Assembly (NCBI GenBank): GCA_033060915.1
Contig: CM065385.1
Location: forward strand, 17,945,001-18,009,000
Direction: 5' to 3'
DNA length: 64,000 bases
From: Euryodendron excelsum
Lineage: Eukaryota; Streptophyta; Magnoliopsida; Ericales; Pentaphylacaceae
Both the position numbers and the translations under genes were made by a program. Positions 46,715-57,860 of this stretch are shown here, piece after piece (the stretch's first letter is position 1; each line of letters starts with the position of its first letter). The notes under the pieces were generated by a model, which saw only the letters and a program-made list of their open reading frames with translations, was not told the origin of the DNA and did no database searches.

Positions 46715-46985
46715 ATGCTTTTCTATTGCTCTTTTTTTTTTATACTTTTTTATTTTTTTTTGTTAGCTTTTAAATTATAAAGCTAACAATTATTTAGTAA
46801 CTTATAACTTATGCTTATGAATTTTTTGAATTGTGTTTGGGTGATAATAAAAAAAAGTAACTTAAAAAAACTACTTATGTCTAATCATGTTTTTTAAAAA
46901 ATATATTTGAGAAAGTGACTTTTTGAAACTAGTTTATAACTTATAGCTTATAAACCAACTACCCAAACACCTCCTTAGTTGAAAA
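46715..46985. repeat. Probable degraded MITE
   Basis: It contains inverted phrases (ACTTATAACTTATGCTTATGA near 46,800 against GTTTATAACTTATAGCTTATAAACC near 46,935). TGTTTGGGTGATAA and ACTACCCAAACACCTCC phrases, common at the borders of plant MITEs, are also present. The element edges are unclear. Confidence 0.35.
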
Positions 46986-46989
46986 ACTA

Positions 46990-48840
46990 TTATAAAAAAA
47001 AAGTTCAAAATCAAATAAAAACTAATAAAAAATTACATTATTGGCTGTCAATTATTAAAAAATTATTCAATGAGCTTACATTGCCACGGTGGTATAGCTC
47101 CATCTTTCTTGATGAGAGAGTTTTACCTATGTAAGAGGTGGAGGCTTGGAGCAAGAACACAGTACTTCTCTTCCTTTTTTATGGGTAAAATAAACTTTTG
47201 TGTTTTATATCAAATTCTACTTTAACACTTGTATTTTTAACTGTAACAATTAAGTTTATGTACTTTTAATTTGTTGCAATATCACCATTCTATAAGTTTT
47301 CGTGCCAAACAAAAATTATATGCGTATCACGTGGTCATTTTTCAATGATAAATTTGTATTCTCATACCTTTTAAGCACCTAAATGCCCTCAACCTTTACT
47401 CATTTGAGATAACTTGGGGTATTTTGCAACCCTAATTTTGTTTTTACAGAGAATGACTGCAAAAAATTTAGAAGGAAATAGTGAGAAATTACTGTAAAAA
47501 AATCATGGAAACTAAAGGATGGGAGTAAAATACCATTAGTTTGTGTGATAGTATATATTTTTGTCTTTCAAAAAAAGCCAGATGAGGCACACATGGCTTT
47601 CGCAAGCTTACGCAAGGGTGACATTACAACTAATTAGAAGTACATGGGTTTAATTATTACAATTAAAAATTTAGATCCTAAAGTGAGATTCGATATAAAG
47701 TGTAAAGGTGCAAAATATATTTCATTTTTTTCTATTAAAAAAGAAAATGTGGATTTTTGTCACAAAAACCAAAATTCATAGCAAATTTAAACCATTATCG
47801 AATTCATGAGCATTGAGAATAATTTATTCCCTAGTGTCCATCCATCATTTCCAACTTATAATTTTCAAATCCATCTTCATTTTGGCATCTTTTTCAAAAT
47901 TTAAAATTTATGGGTCTCACTTTTTCACATTAGTACTCTAATCTCTCAACCTTCATTTTTACTATTTATTCTTTAAATCACTATTCTTTTATATAAAAAA
48001 TTCAAAAATCACATATTGTGCTCCATTTTATTTAGAAATATAGTTATTTATTATAATATTTTAGCTTAAATTATAATTATTTACCACATATTTAATTAAA
48101 ATTCAATTAATCCCATTTTTGTTATTATTCAAGTTGAAATTTATTTTTTGTTTTAAATGGATGTTGAAACTTTAATTGTTATTGAAATCTGGTGGACATA
48201 GATTGATTAATTGTTAAATTTGTAAAAGAAGTATTCAAAATAAAAAAAGGTGGAGCAGTAAGATAAAAAAAGAATTTATTGATTTCACATATTAAAATAA
48301 TCTTCATATAAATAAATAATAAGCAAAATAAAAATATTTATTAATTTTTATGTATAAATAATAATTTCAAGATAAATAAAAACAAGTAAAATAAAATTTA
48401 TTTATTTATTCCACATATAAAAAATTTCAAATTAAATAAATATTAAATAAAGTAAAAAAAATTAATGAATAAATTTAAAAATAAAACTAAATATTTTTAA
48501 AATATTATTTAAATAGTTAATATTGCATTAATAATGAATTATTTAGACTAATAATTAGTGTAAAGGTCTCACATGAATAATGGTTGACCCCACATGAATA
48601 GTATTATAAAGTTGATCTTCAAAAAAATTTGAAGATCTTCAAATTTAAAAATTCTAAATGAAGGCTACTTTTATTTTTTAAAATTTAAAAAAAAATAAAG
48701 ATGAGTTAGAGTGAAAATTTTAAAATCCACCTTAAAATTTAAAAATTTAAAGGTGGGTTAAAAATCCCCTAAACACATTATCCGTATTACTTTTCTTTTA
48801 AAAATAACAACAAAGTGGTTCTCACTCCGTCCCCGCCCCG
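46990..48840. other. Very AT-rich intergenic DNA
   Basis: Long runs of A/T with repeated AATTTAAAA phrases around 48,600-48,760, possibly a decayed foldback element. No gene recognised; this is the sequence upstream of the truncated RNR1 copy. Confidence 0.45.
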
Positions 48841-48980
48841 TCACATTTACAATCTCTTTGGAACTTGGGAAAGGTAGGGTTCTAAACGAGTCGAGTCAAG
48901 CCGAACCGCCCTGTCACATTTACAACCTCTTTGGAACTTGGGGAAGGTAGGGTTCTAAACGAGTCGAGTCAAGCCGAACA
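48841..48980. repeat. 73-bp tandem duplication carrying a MITE terminus
   Basis: TCACATTTACAAYCTCTTTG is present at 48841 and again at 48914, exactly 73 bases later. The duplicated unit continues through GGTAGGGTTCTAAACGAGTC and ends AAGCCGAAC. Only a few mismatches separate the units, so the duplication is recent relative to its surroundings. The TAGGGTTCTAAACGAG part resembles the end of the MITE at 44,639. Confidence 0.85.
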
Positions 48981-49738
48981 GAGGGTTGTTCAAGTTTTCT
49001 GATTTTGTGTTCTGGTTTTGGTTTATTTTTACATTCTTGATGGTTATTGGATCTGGCCCTACTGAGTTTACAATGTATGCCCTTTAAGTATCTCACAGTT
49101 AGTATATAGATGTGTTTTTGATTTTTGGTTTGGATTGTTTCGTATGAATGTCCAAATTGATTATTGCAACTGTGGCTTGTAATGCTTAATTGTAATACGG
49201 TTTTTTTTTATTTGTCAATTTGCTTGAACTTTTGTTTGGCACAGTTGGCCGCAAGGATTGTTGCTTCAAATCTGCATAAGAACACTAAGGAATCGTTTTC
49301 CGAGACGTATGTTTTAATTGTTTGGTAGAGTAACCTTGTTTCAATTGTAACTTTTCATTGTGGAAAAGCTATAGTCTGTTCCTGAACTGTGTGTGGTCAC
49401 TGCAGGATCAAAGACATGTACACCCACATCAGCAAGAAATCTGGACAGAAAGCTCCTCTGATTGATGATGATGTTTATGAAATAATCATGAAGGTATTTT
49501 CAGCTGTCATCTATAATTTAGATTTTCATGTTCGGCTCATCTGAGGTTATATGTTGATTTGAGTTGCTGTTTGGAATTGATGTGAATGAAACACTTTCCC
49601 ATGCTTCTTACAAGTTACTTAAACTTGGTAATGCAAAAGCCTAAAAAAGACACGTGTTGTTTGCATGTAAGCATTTATGCTTTATTGCTTTATCATTTGC
49701 TACTGTCTTGCTTTTACCAACAGATATCTATTACTTAA

Positions 49739-50100
49739 GAGCATTCTCCAACAATGCTTTCTAAAGTAGCTAGTCAACATATACTAAAATTTTCACTCTT
49801 CATTTTAGCTAACTACTTTTTAAAAGATTCTCCAACAGTACTCTCCATTTTAGCAAGCCACAACGTAAACTAATTGTTTTTTTCTAACTCACATACCAAG
49901 AAAAGAGGACAAAAGGGGGAGACAGAAAGAGAGAGATTGTGGAAATAATTTTTTTTTTTTAATGTTTAGAGAGCCTCTTTGGGCTCTTTAGTCTTTGCAT
50001 TTGGAGAGTCAAAGTGAGGCGTGATGTTTAGAGAGCCTGTTGGTGGGCCACTTTAAAGGTAGCTAAAAGAGCCATTTTAGAACGCTTGTTGGAGATGCTC
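49739..50100. mobile_element. MITE in an RNR1 pseudogene intron
   Basis: A 362-bp element with terminal inverted repeats GAGCATTCTCCAACA (left) and TGTTGGAGATGCTC (right, reverse complement GAGCATCTCCAACA). Internal repeats of CTCCAACAGTxCT and GAGAGCC phrases mirror each other. It lies between the second and third retained exons. I could not identify a convincing target duplication. The TIR is widespread in plant MITEs. Confidence 0.75.
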
Positions 50101-53100
50101 GAATAGCTGATATTTATAGTGATTGATAACAACTATGTACATTTTTAGTTGATCTTGATCCTGCAGTGGGATCTCTTCAATGAATTCAGTTGGATATTTT
50201 AATTTGTACATGTTAATGCACACCCTTAGACATAAATAAATATATCTTGGTATTTCAATATCACAAAATTCATTTACTAGGATTGCTATCATTCAAAGGT
50301 CCAGAGAAGAAAAGCTTAAAGTTTAAAAGCATTGAAGAAATTGTTATTTACAAAATGTAGCTACTGTTTTTTTATCCTTGCCTCCAACAGTTATTTGTGA
50401 ATGATGAACTTCATTTTGCTTAATTTTTTAAGAAGTTGCTAAGTTGTTTTTATTTTTCCTAATTTAATGATTTTGCCTTTGAACTTTAATCTTACTTTTG
50501 AAATCAAGCACAGAGAGCTCAGTTTGTGCATTGTTAAGGAAGATTTTGTTTAGCCCAATTCATGCATTCCTATTGAACATTTTGGTTGATCCAGAATGCT
50601 GCTCGCTGGACAGCGTGATAACCTACGATCGGGACTTTGACTGATTACTTTGGCTTCAAAACCCTTGAGAGGTCCTACCTATTAAAGGTCCAAGGTAAGG
50701 TTGTGGAAAGGCCGCAACACATGTTGATGAGAGTTGCTGTTGGGATCCACAAGGATGATATTGATTCTATTATCAAGACATATCATTTGATGTCTCAGAG
50801 ATGGTTCATTCATGCATCACCAACCCTTTTCAATGCAGGGACACCAAGGCCCCAAGTATGTTAAATGTTCACACTATCACATAGCTTTGTGTTATATATG
50901 ATACTTTACAACTGCTATGCATTAATGTCTGTCCTTGTTAGATAAGAGATTCTGACCAATTTGCCTTTGGCTAGCAAGGATTTTCTGTTCTTCCTAGCAG
51001 TCATGAGGCACATATATATCTTTGCTTACTAATATTGGCCTTTGATATGTGTTGGCAGTTGAGTAGTTGCTTTTTGGTCTGCATGAAGGATGATAGTATT
51101 GAAGGAATCTATGATACTCTGAAGGAGTGTGCTGTCATCAGTAAGTCAGCTGGAGGAATTGGCGTCTCTGTTCATAATATCTGTGCTACAGGCAGCTATA
51201 TTCGTGGAACAAATGGGACATCCAATGGCATTGTTCCAATGTTATGAGTTTTCAACGACACTGCCCGTTATGTTGATCATGGGGGTGGCAAGAGGAAGGG
51301 TATACTTATCATGGTCTTGTTCTGTTTATATTTGTTTGATATGAATCATAATGGTGATACCTTATTTTGAAATTTTGGTTTTGCTGCATCTAGGTGCTTT
51401 TGCTGTATACCTGGAGGCGTGGCATGCTGACATATTTGAATTTTTGGATATGAGGAAGAATCATGGAAAGGTATAGTTTGATGCATATATGAATTTTGGT
51501 GGTTTTTCATGGGAAATTGTGAACTTCTTTATCCATACAATACTTCATTGGGTTCTTATTAAGGTGCATGGTGATAGTGCGTGCCTTGGTTGATACACCA
51601 ATTAACTCAGGCAATTTAGATGTTCTTTCTCACCACATCTGGGCTTTATTTTACCCCCAGAATGAATAACATTAGAAGTGTTCTTACTGCAGGAAGAGCA
51701 TCGGGCCAGCGCTCTATTTTATGCTCTCTGGGTACCTGATCTCTTTATGGAAAGAGTCCAAAGTAATGGCGAATGGTCTTTGTTTTGCCCAAATGAGGCT
51801 CCAGGTTTGGCTGATTGTTGGGGTGATGAATTTGAGAACTTGTACACCCAATATAAAAGACAGGTAAATTTGATTTTGCCTTCATGACTAGATTTTGGTA
51901 ATTTTATCTCATGGTTTTCAGGTAACTTTATTGGAACTTCAGTATGTATAATACCCTTGCTGTCTACTTAGGGCAAGGCAAAGAAAGTTCTACAGGCACA
52001 GAACCTCTGGTTTGAGATTTTAAAATCCCAGATAGAAACTGGGACCCCCTACATGCTATTTAAGGTGATCCAAGAAATAAAATATGGAGTTTCTTATTTT
52101 TATATCCCTTGTTTGGTTTTTATTTTTTTACCTTTTACTAATTTATTCTTTCACTTTCCAGGATACTTGCAATAGAAAAAGCAATCAGCAGAATCTACGC
52201 ACTATAAAGTCTTCAAATTTGTGTACTGAGATAATTGAGTACACAAGTCCAACAGACACTGCTGTGTGCAATCTTGTGTCCACTGCTTTACCACGATATG
52301 TTAGAGAGAAGGTATGTCATTTATGGCATGCATGTACAATAAAAATATTTTTCGTTGGTTTATATTGTCCTTCATTTGGCATGGCATTATTTTATTTTTG
52401 CAGGGGGTTCCAATAGAATCACATCCATCAAAGCTCATTGGCAGCAGAGGGTCGAAAAATCAATATTTTGATTTTGACAAACTAGCAGAGGTCTGATCTA
52501 TTTTATCTACCTGATTGCCTTACTTTAATTTGACATTCTTCATTTAATTCTGTGAATTGTGAAGATTTTCTTGAGCTTTAGGCGTCATTTTTTGTTTTCC
52601 CTGTGCTGTTGGCTTGGGTTACTGCAATAGTTACTTCAAATCTGAACAGAATAATTGATTTCAATTACTACCCAGTAGAAACTGCAAAAAGGTCAAATCT
52701 TCGGCATAGGCCTATTGGTATTGGAGTCCAGGGTCTTGCAGATACCTTCATTTTACTTGGCATGGCCTTTGACTCACCAGAAGTAAAAGCTAATTTCCCA
52801 CTGTGATACTCTATTGTAGCTTCAAATTGGATCACTCAGGTCTGATAATTTGTTGGCTGGGGAATGCAGGCTCAACAGCTGAACAAAGATATATTTGAGA
52901 CCATATACTACCATGCTCTAAAATCTTCTTCTGAGTTGGCTGCTAAAGAAGTCCCCTATGAGACATATAGAGGAAGTCCTGTGAGCAAGGTATGCTTTCC
53001 AAAAGCAGCTTCTGTGACAGTGTGATGGAACAACTTGGCTTCTTTTATGAATGTCTTATCATTTGGCCATCTTTTGCATATTTTTCATGGTAGTTTTACA

Positions 53101-53836
53101 TACCCAGCTGTCTACCTTTGCTGCTTCTGCTGTCTTTGTTTACCTCTATTATTCTGATGGCCAACTGTTGAATGGTTTCCAGATGGCCAGCATTTGCTGT
53201 TTTGCTTGTCCTTGTACCCCGCTAATTATTCTGGTGTCACGTACATTCCAACACTAGCTAGATATGTTTGTGTGGCCATTATGCTGTCCAGGGAATTCTT
53301 CAACCGAACATGTGGGGGGTAACACCTTCAACTCGATGGGATTGGGATGCTCTTCGGGATATGATAGCCAAGAATGGAGAAAGAAATTCACTTCTTGTGG
53401 CACCAGCCAGATTCTTGGAAATAATGAGTGCTTTGAACCATATACCTCGAATATCTACAGCCGCAGAGTTCTAAGGTTGTCATTGCAATCATATGCTGTT
53501 GAGCATCTTCCAAGATTGATTCTTTTTGGTTTCCATCTACAACTATTTTGTCCTTTTCAGTGGGGTGTTTGTTGTGGTGAATAAACATCTTCTTCAAGAC
53601 CTAACTGAGACGGGTCTGTGGTCACCTGCTCTCAAGAACGAGATAATTTATGAGGATGGTTCTGTTCAGAATATCCCAGATATTTCTGATCAACTAAAAG
53701 ATATGTACAAGTATGAAATTTTCAATTTCCTGGGTGTCCCTTTTCTTCCTTTTCCTTTATTCTGGGGCTAATGCATTTTCTCTATCAGGACCGTTTGGGA
53801 GATCAAGCAAAGGATGTTGGTTGATATGGCTGTTGA

Positions 53837-53844
53837 CCATGAAT
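53837..53844. repeat. 8-bp target-site duplication CCATGAAT (left)
   Basis: It matches CCATGGAT at 54207-54214 with one change. Removing 53845-54214 restores the RNR reading VDHGCYIDQS. Confidence 0.8.
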
Positions 53845-54206
53845 CAAGGATCAAAATTTAGTTTCGAGGGGTCATTTCAGTTGGCTTAGAAATGAAAACG
53901 TTTCAGAAATATTTCGAAAATGTTTCGGAATGTTTTGAAAACATTTCAAAAGTGACAAATATTAAAATAGTAAAATATAATCTTTTGTATAAAAATTGTA
54001 CACCTTTTATAAAAATTTTAAATTCGGGTTAATACAACTTATTGTTTAAGTATGTAGCACTGTATTTTGGTGCATTTTTTTATGTTTCTGTGTGTTTTGA
54101 TTGTAATAATAGTGTTTCGTTATTTCACTAGTGTTTCGTTTCGATCTCTTAGGAAACAGAAACGTTTTGGCTATTTCGGTAAAACAAACGAAAATTTTGT
54201 TTCTTG
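53845..54206. mobile_element. hAT-type MITE inserted in an RNR1 pseudogene exon (362 bp)
   Basis: It splits the exon between codons of the VD(H)GCYIDQSQS segment. Its ends are imperfect inverted repeats: CAAGGATCAAAATTTAGTTT on the left and, reverse-complemented, CAAGAAACAAAATTTTCGTT on the right. The 8-bp target duplications (CCATGAAT/CCATGGAT) are the hallmark length for hAT elements. It has no ORF of its own. The interior is rich in GTTTCGxxAT phrases with local foldback potential. Confidence 0.82.
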
Positions 54207-54214
54207 CCATGGAT
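54207..54214. repeat. 8-bp target-site duplication CCATGGAT (right)
   Basis: Right partner of 53837-53844. The following bases continue the exon in register with CYIDQSQSLNIHM. Confidence 0.8.
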
Positions 54215-55058
54215 GCTACATAGACCAGAGTCAGAGCCTAAATATACACATGGACCAACCCAATTTTGGAAAACTTACTTCATTGCATTTTCATGCATGG
54301 TCCAAGGTGAGAACTTATGTTGTACTTAGCATCTGGTAATCTGAGATTTTGATGAATGAATTTGGGATACTTCCATGGTCAAATTTAGGCAGTGGTATAT
54401 GGTCTTTAAGTTGAAGAGAGGCTTCATCACGTGGCAGGATATCAATGGATGATTCTGGGATATTGTCATGATGTTTGGTTTTCAAACTTTTGCCTCATGA
54501 TTGTGCAAAGTGGCCCTTTACACTACATTCCATTATCATCACTGATGTCTTGTGGGGTGATTGTGGTGGAGGTTTTCTTTTTACATGGGTTGAAGAAGAT
54601 AATTATTGGTGTGTGCACAGTTATAGTTGCTCAATTTGATTTTAAAATCAGTCTCTGAATCTGCTAGTGCAGCTAGTCACTCTGTGCAAGCACTTTGAAT
54701 TGCTAAATTGTGATAATTAGAGGAATTTTCTTTATTTTTTTTTTTCTGATTCATTGTTTCTCCTTGTTCCTTGATTCAAAAGGGTTTGAAAACTGGGATG
54801 TATTACCTACGATCACATGCTGCAGCTGATGCCATCAAATTCACAGTGGACACTTCTATGCTTAAAGTAATGGCTTGTGTTAAATGCTATCAATCCTTGT
54901 TATTTCAAGTAGTTATTGGATCATATTGATTCAAAACCTGGCATTTGTATGCAATGCAGGAAAAAACCAAGATGGCAGATGACGATGAGAACACTAAATT
55001 GTCACAGATTGTATGTTCTTTCACAAATCGAGAAGAGTGCATGGCTTGTGGAAGTTAG

Positions 55059-55918
55059 TATTCTCCACAGAAAACTGTACGGAAGTGTTGCTGTTGCTAT
55101 AAACCGGTCTCTTCTAGCTGAATGGGCATGGCTGGGTTGCCATGGCCTTGTTGACACTATTGAAGGTTTTATCGACATTGGTTTTGGTAGTGTGATCAAA
55201 TATTGTAACGTGTAGTATAGAAATGGCTTCAAACTCTGTTGTATAGGTCTAACTTATTATTTTCCTTGTTTAAGATGTGTATTTGTTTCATAGTTGGCAC
55301 TAGATGGCACTTTTGCTGGGTTCATGGATTTTGCTCTAGTTTGGTGTTTCAATGGCAATTACAAATGGGAATTCGGCTTTGATTCCAATGATATCTCAAC
55401 GTGTGTGATCACTGATGGGTGATTAATTGAATATTAATGCTAGAATACTTGCTTAATTGAAGCCTTGCCGAGCCCATTGATTTGGCTCTCTGTATGTTTC
55501 CGTGGTTTTGAGTTTGCATGTTTGTTTTGTTAATGGGCCGGGCCCGATAGAAATGCAAACCTCGAACATTCTCTAATATCTCGTAGCCCATTTGTCAAGC
55601 CAATTTGTGAAATCCGTACACCAATAAATAAAAACCAGAAAAGAAAAAAGACTAGTTTAGGTATCACTACAAAACAATCTAAGTAAGTTGCTTGAGTTTG
55701 ATTCGTTGAGCTTGCTAAAAGCTGGTTGTTCATTATGTAAAAAAAAAAAATTAAGTTTAAACATATTTTGAAGTTCTTTAATTTTTTTGACCTGCCTTAT
55801 GATTGATAGCTTTATAAGCATTTTATGTTTATATTAAAAAAAGAGTAATGTCAAGTATTAATTGTGTGACTGATTGTTTAAAGTGTGACGCCTACACTTT
55901 TTTACAATTTTTAGCATT
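55059..55918. other. 3' flank of the RNR1 pseudogene
   Basis: Presumed former 3' UTR (to about 55,360), then intergenic DNA. Nothing else is recognised apart from A-rich runs near 55,740. Confidence 0.4.
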
Positions 55919-56147
55919 ATGCAACTCTATTTATACATACTTAATCTCTGCCTTAAGGGCATTTGTTAAATTTGATATTAAAAAAATCAAGTTACTTAAG
56001 TTCAACTTGTGATTGTCTTTAAAATAGCTTACTGATATTAACAAAGAAAATCAAGCTTTTAACACATTTTAGAGTTTATTAAAATTTTAAAGCTAAGCTA
56101 GAACAAGGGGCTCGGCTTGACTCAACTTGTCTCGTTTCCAGCTCTAA
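55919..56147 (-). mobile_element. Second copy of the TAGGGTTGTA-type MITE, minus orientation
   Basis: Read on the minus strand it begins TTAGAGCTGGAAACGAGACAAG, continues with AGTCAAGCCGAGCC and ends AAATAGAGTTGCA, the same layout as the element at 44,639. It is diverged and somewhat shorter. Confidence 0.4.
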
Positions 56148-56447
56148 GTTCAAGTTTGAGTTAAATAAGTTAATTTTGTTCTCGGGTTGAGATTATGGCA
56201 TCTGTTATGTTGCAGTCAGTGCTTCGACTTTAGTTTGCATTATATTGTATGGTGCGACAATTGTCAACTCCAAAAAAGTCAATTTTGAGAATGTTTCAAA
56301 CAAATAAAACGTGCCAAGGAAGACTATATCTAGATGCGTTGACAACGAGTTTGTTAAGGTTGCAGCGTTCTACTTTGAACTTTGCAACCTTTGTTTTTGT
56401 TGAACATTGAAGAACTATGAAACAGTAGAAACCCTTGAAATATACAG

Positions 56448-56478
<31 letters not shown>

Positions 56479-57390
56479 AAGAAGATTGAAACTTTAAATT
56501 CAACAACTAACCACTGGCCTTGGACGTCAGGTGGTACCTTCGCTACTTTGTCAACCATGATATCAGGGGCTTCATTCTTCTTGTTGGGCAAAACAAAGGT
56601 ACGAGGAACTTTCAGTTTGGAGAAAACCAGAGAGTTGGACTGATAATTGATCTAGTAGATGCTAGGGCACTGTTTGTATATTGGAAAATGAAATTTTCTT
56701 TCTTTAATCTCTACAGTTTTGCATCTATTTTTTTAATTTCATATATAGAATAGACTTACATGGTTCAGATATTTACAAATTCTAGTAAGGTATAGGTTAT
56801 GGTTCTTGGCCATAGTTACCAAGAAACCCTCTTCAAGGGGGAATTCAATTTTTTCCGCAAACTAGTTTTGAGAATAGAGAAGAAACTCTAATAAAATTTT
56901 AATAGAAACTTTTATGAAACATTTTTGAGATGTATTAAAAATTGTAGCATAATTTAAAGAAAATTATCGTAAACTCTTAAAAAAATTGTATCGAATTAGT
57001 ATTTTAATTAATTATGGAAGTATTCTAAAAATTATATTGCCACTTTTAAAGTTCTTAATAAATCTTCTATAACTATCCTACTCGATAGTATATTACCAAG
57101 CTTTTTTTGTTTTCCATAATACTTTTAGACTATGCTTCACGTTTTCGTTTCCGGCATCGTTCCCCTCTTCCGTTTTTCATATTGAGGACAATATTAATTT
57201 GGCCTAAGGTTAGTTACAAATCCCACTTGGAAAGAAAATTTTTGGGGAGAGAATTTCATTTGTCTCAAATAAACAAAATTTCAGCCTAGAAACTACTTCC
57301 AGTGGATCAAATATAGCAGAGAAATTACATCATTTGTTTTATTGCAAAATCATACTTCTGCGTAATTGTATTCTGATTGAAGAAGAATGG
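56148..57390. other. Intergenic DNA with (AT)n
   Basis: It contains an (AT)n run at about 56,457-56,477. A short open frame around 56,515-56,650 has no recognised motif. GAAAC-TTTT phrases from 56,880 are reminiscent of the MITE at 53,845. Confidence 0.35.
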
Positions 57391-57450
57391 GCTGAGGATG
57401 AGTACTTGTTTGGAGAAGGAGTTGAGGATAAGTACTTGTTTGGAATTCCT
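57391..57450. repeat. 30-bp tandem duplication
   Basis: GCTGAGGATGAGTACTTGTT at 57391 is repeated as GTTGAGGATAAGTACTTGTT at 57421, a two-copy repeat with 30-base period that stays in frame in a short ORF of unknown meaning. Confidence 0.7.
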
Positions 57451-57499
57451 TTTAGCAGTTTATATCATAGTTTCCGGAAAACTTATTTGGAAGGGAAAA

Positions 57500-57860
57500 A
57501 TGTTCTTCCGGTACGGCTACGAAACTTGTTCTAAATATTTGGGAAGACGTTCTGAAAATGTGGGAAAAATTTTTAGAAAACTCTTGAGAAACATTTTGAA
57601 AGCTCTTGGGATACTTGACGGAAACTCTTAAAAAACTTAGGAAAAAGTTTGAGAAACTTGAAATATTAGTTTTATATATTTTTTTCCCTTAAGTTCTAAC
57701 TATGTATTTATGAAATTATTCGTGTAAATTTTTACTAAGTTTTCCAAAAGTTTTCCTTATTAAAGGTTTCCACTAAGTCTCTTAAAGGTCTCTTTCGAAT
57801 TTCACAAAAGTTTCTTAATGAAGTTTTCATAAATTTCTCAATCGTTTCTCACTTTTCATA
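57500..57860. repeat. Low-complexity inverted GAAA/TTTC region
   Basis: A GAAAACTCTTGAGAAAC-like half (57,540-57,660) faces a TTTCCAAAAGTTTTCC-like half (57,735-57,850), giving an imperfect foldback. It may be a decayed MITE. The similarity is partly due to simple composition. Confidence 0.35.

Larger units (their letters stand above)
49245..55058 (+). pseudogene. RNR1: Ribonucleotide reductase large subunit (RNR1) duplicated pseudogene, 5'-truncated
   Basis: Sixteen exons are readable: 49245-49306, 49406-49493, 50595-50855, 51059-51299, 51394-51470, 51693-51863, 51972-52064, 52162-52311, 52404-52490, 52618-52782, 52870-52989, 53292-53475, 53561-53710, 53789-54306 (interrupted), 54783-54866 and 54960-55058. 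Together they give about 726 codons of a protein usually near 816 residues. The enzyme reduces ribonucleoside diphosphates to deoxy forms for DNA synthesis. Active-site landmarks remain: [13 protein letters not shown] (radical cysteine with Asn and Glu), AVCNL and the C-terminal CMACGS. The N-terminal ATP-cone exon(s) of about 76 residues are absent. Lesions are a 1-bp loss at about 50606, a 2-bp loss at about 50642, a stop at 51245-51247, acceptor AG changed to GG at 52616-52617, a 19-bp deletion at about 53403 removing the MPTAST loop, and a MITE at 53845. Retained introns show DNA-level duplication, not retroposition. Confidence 0.93.
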
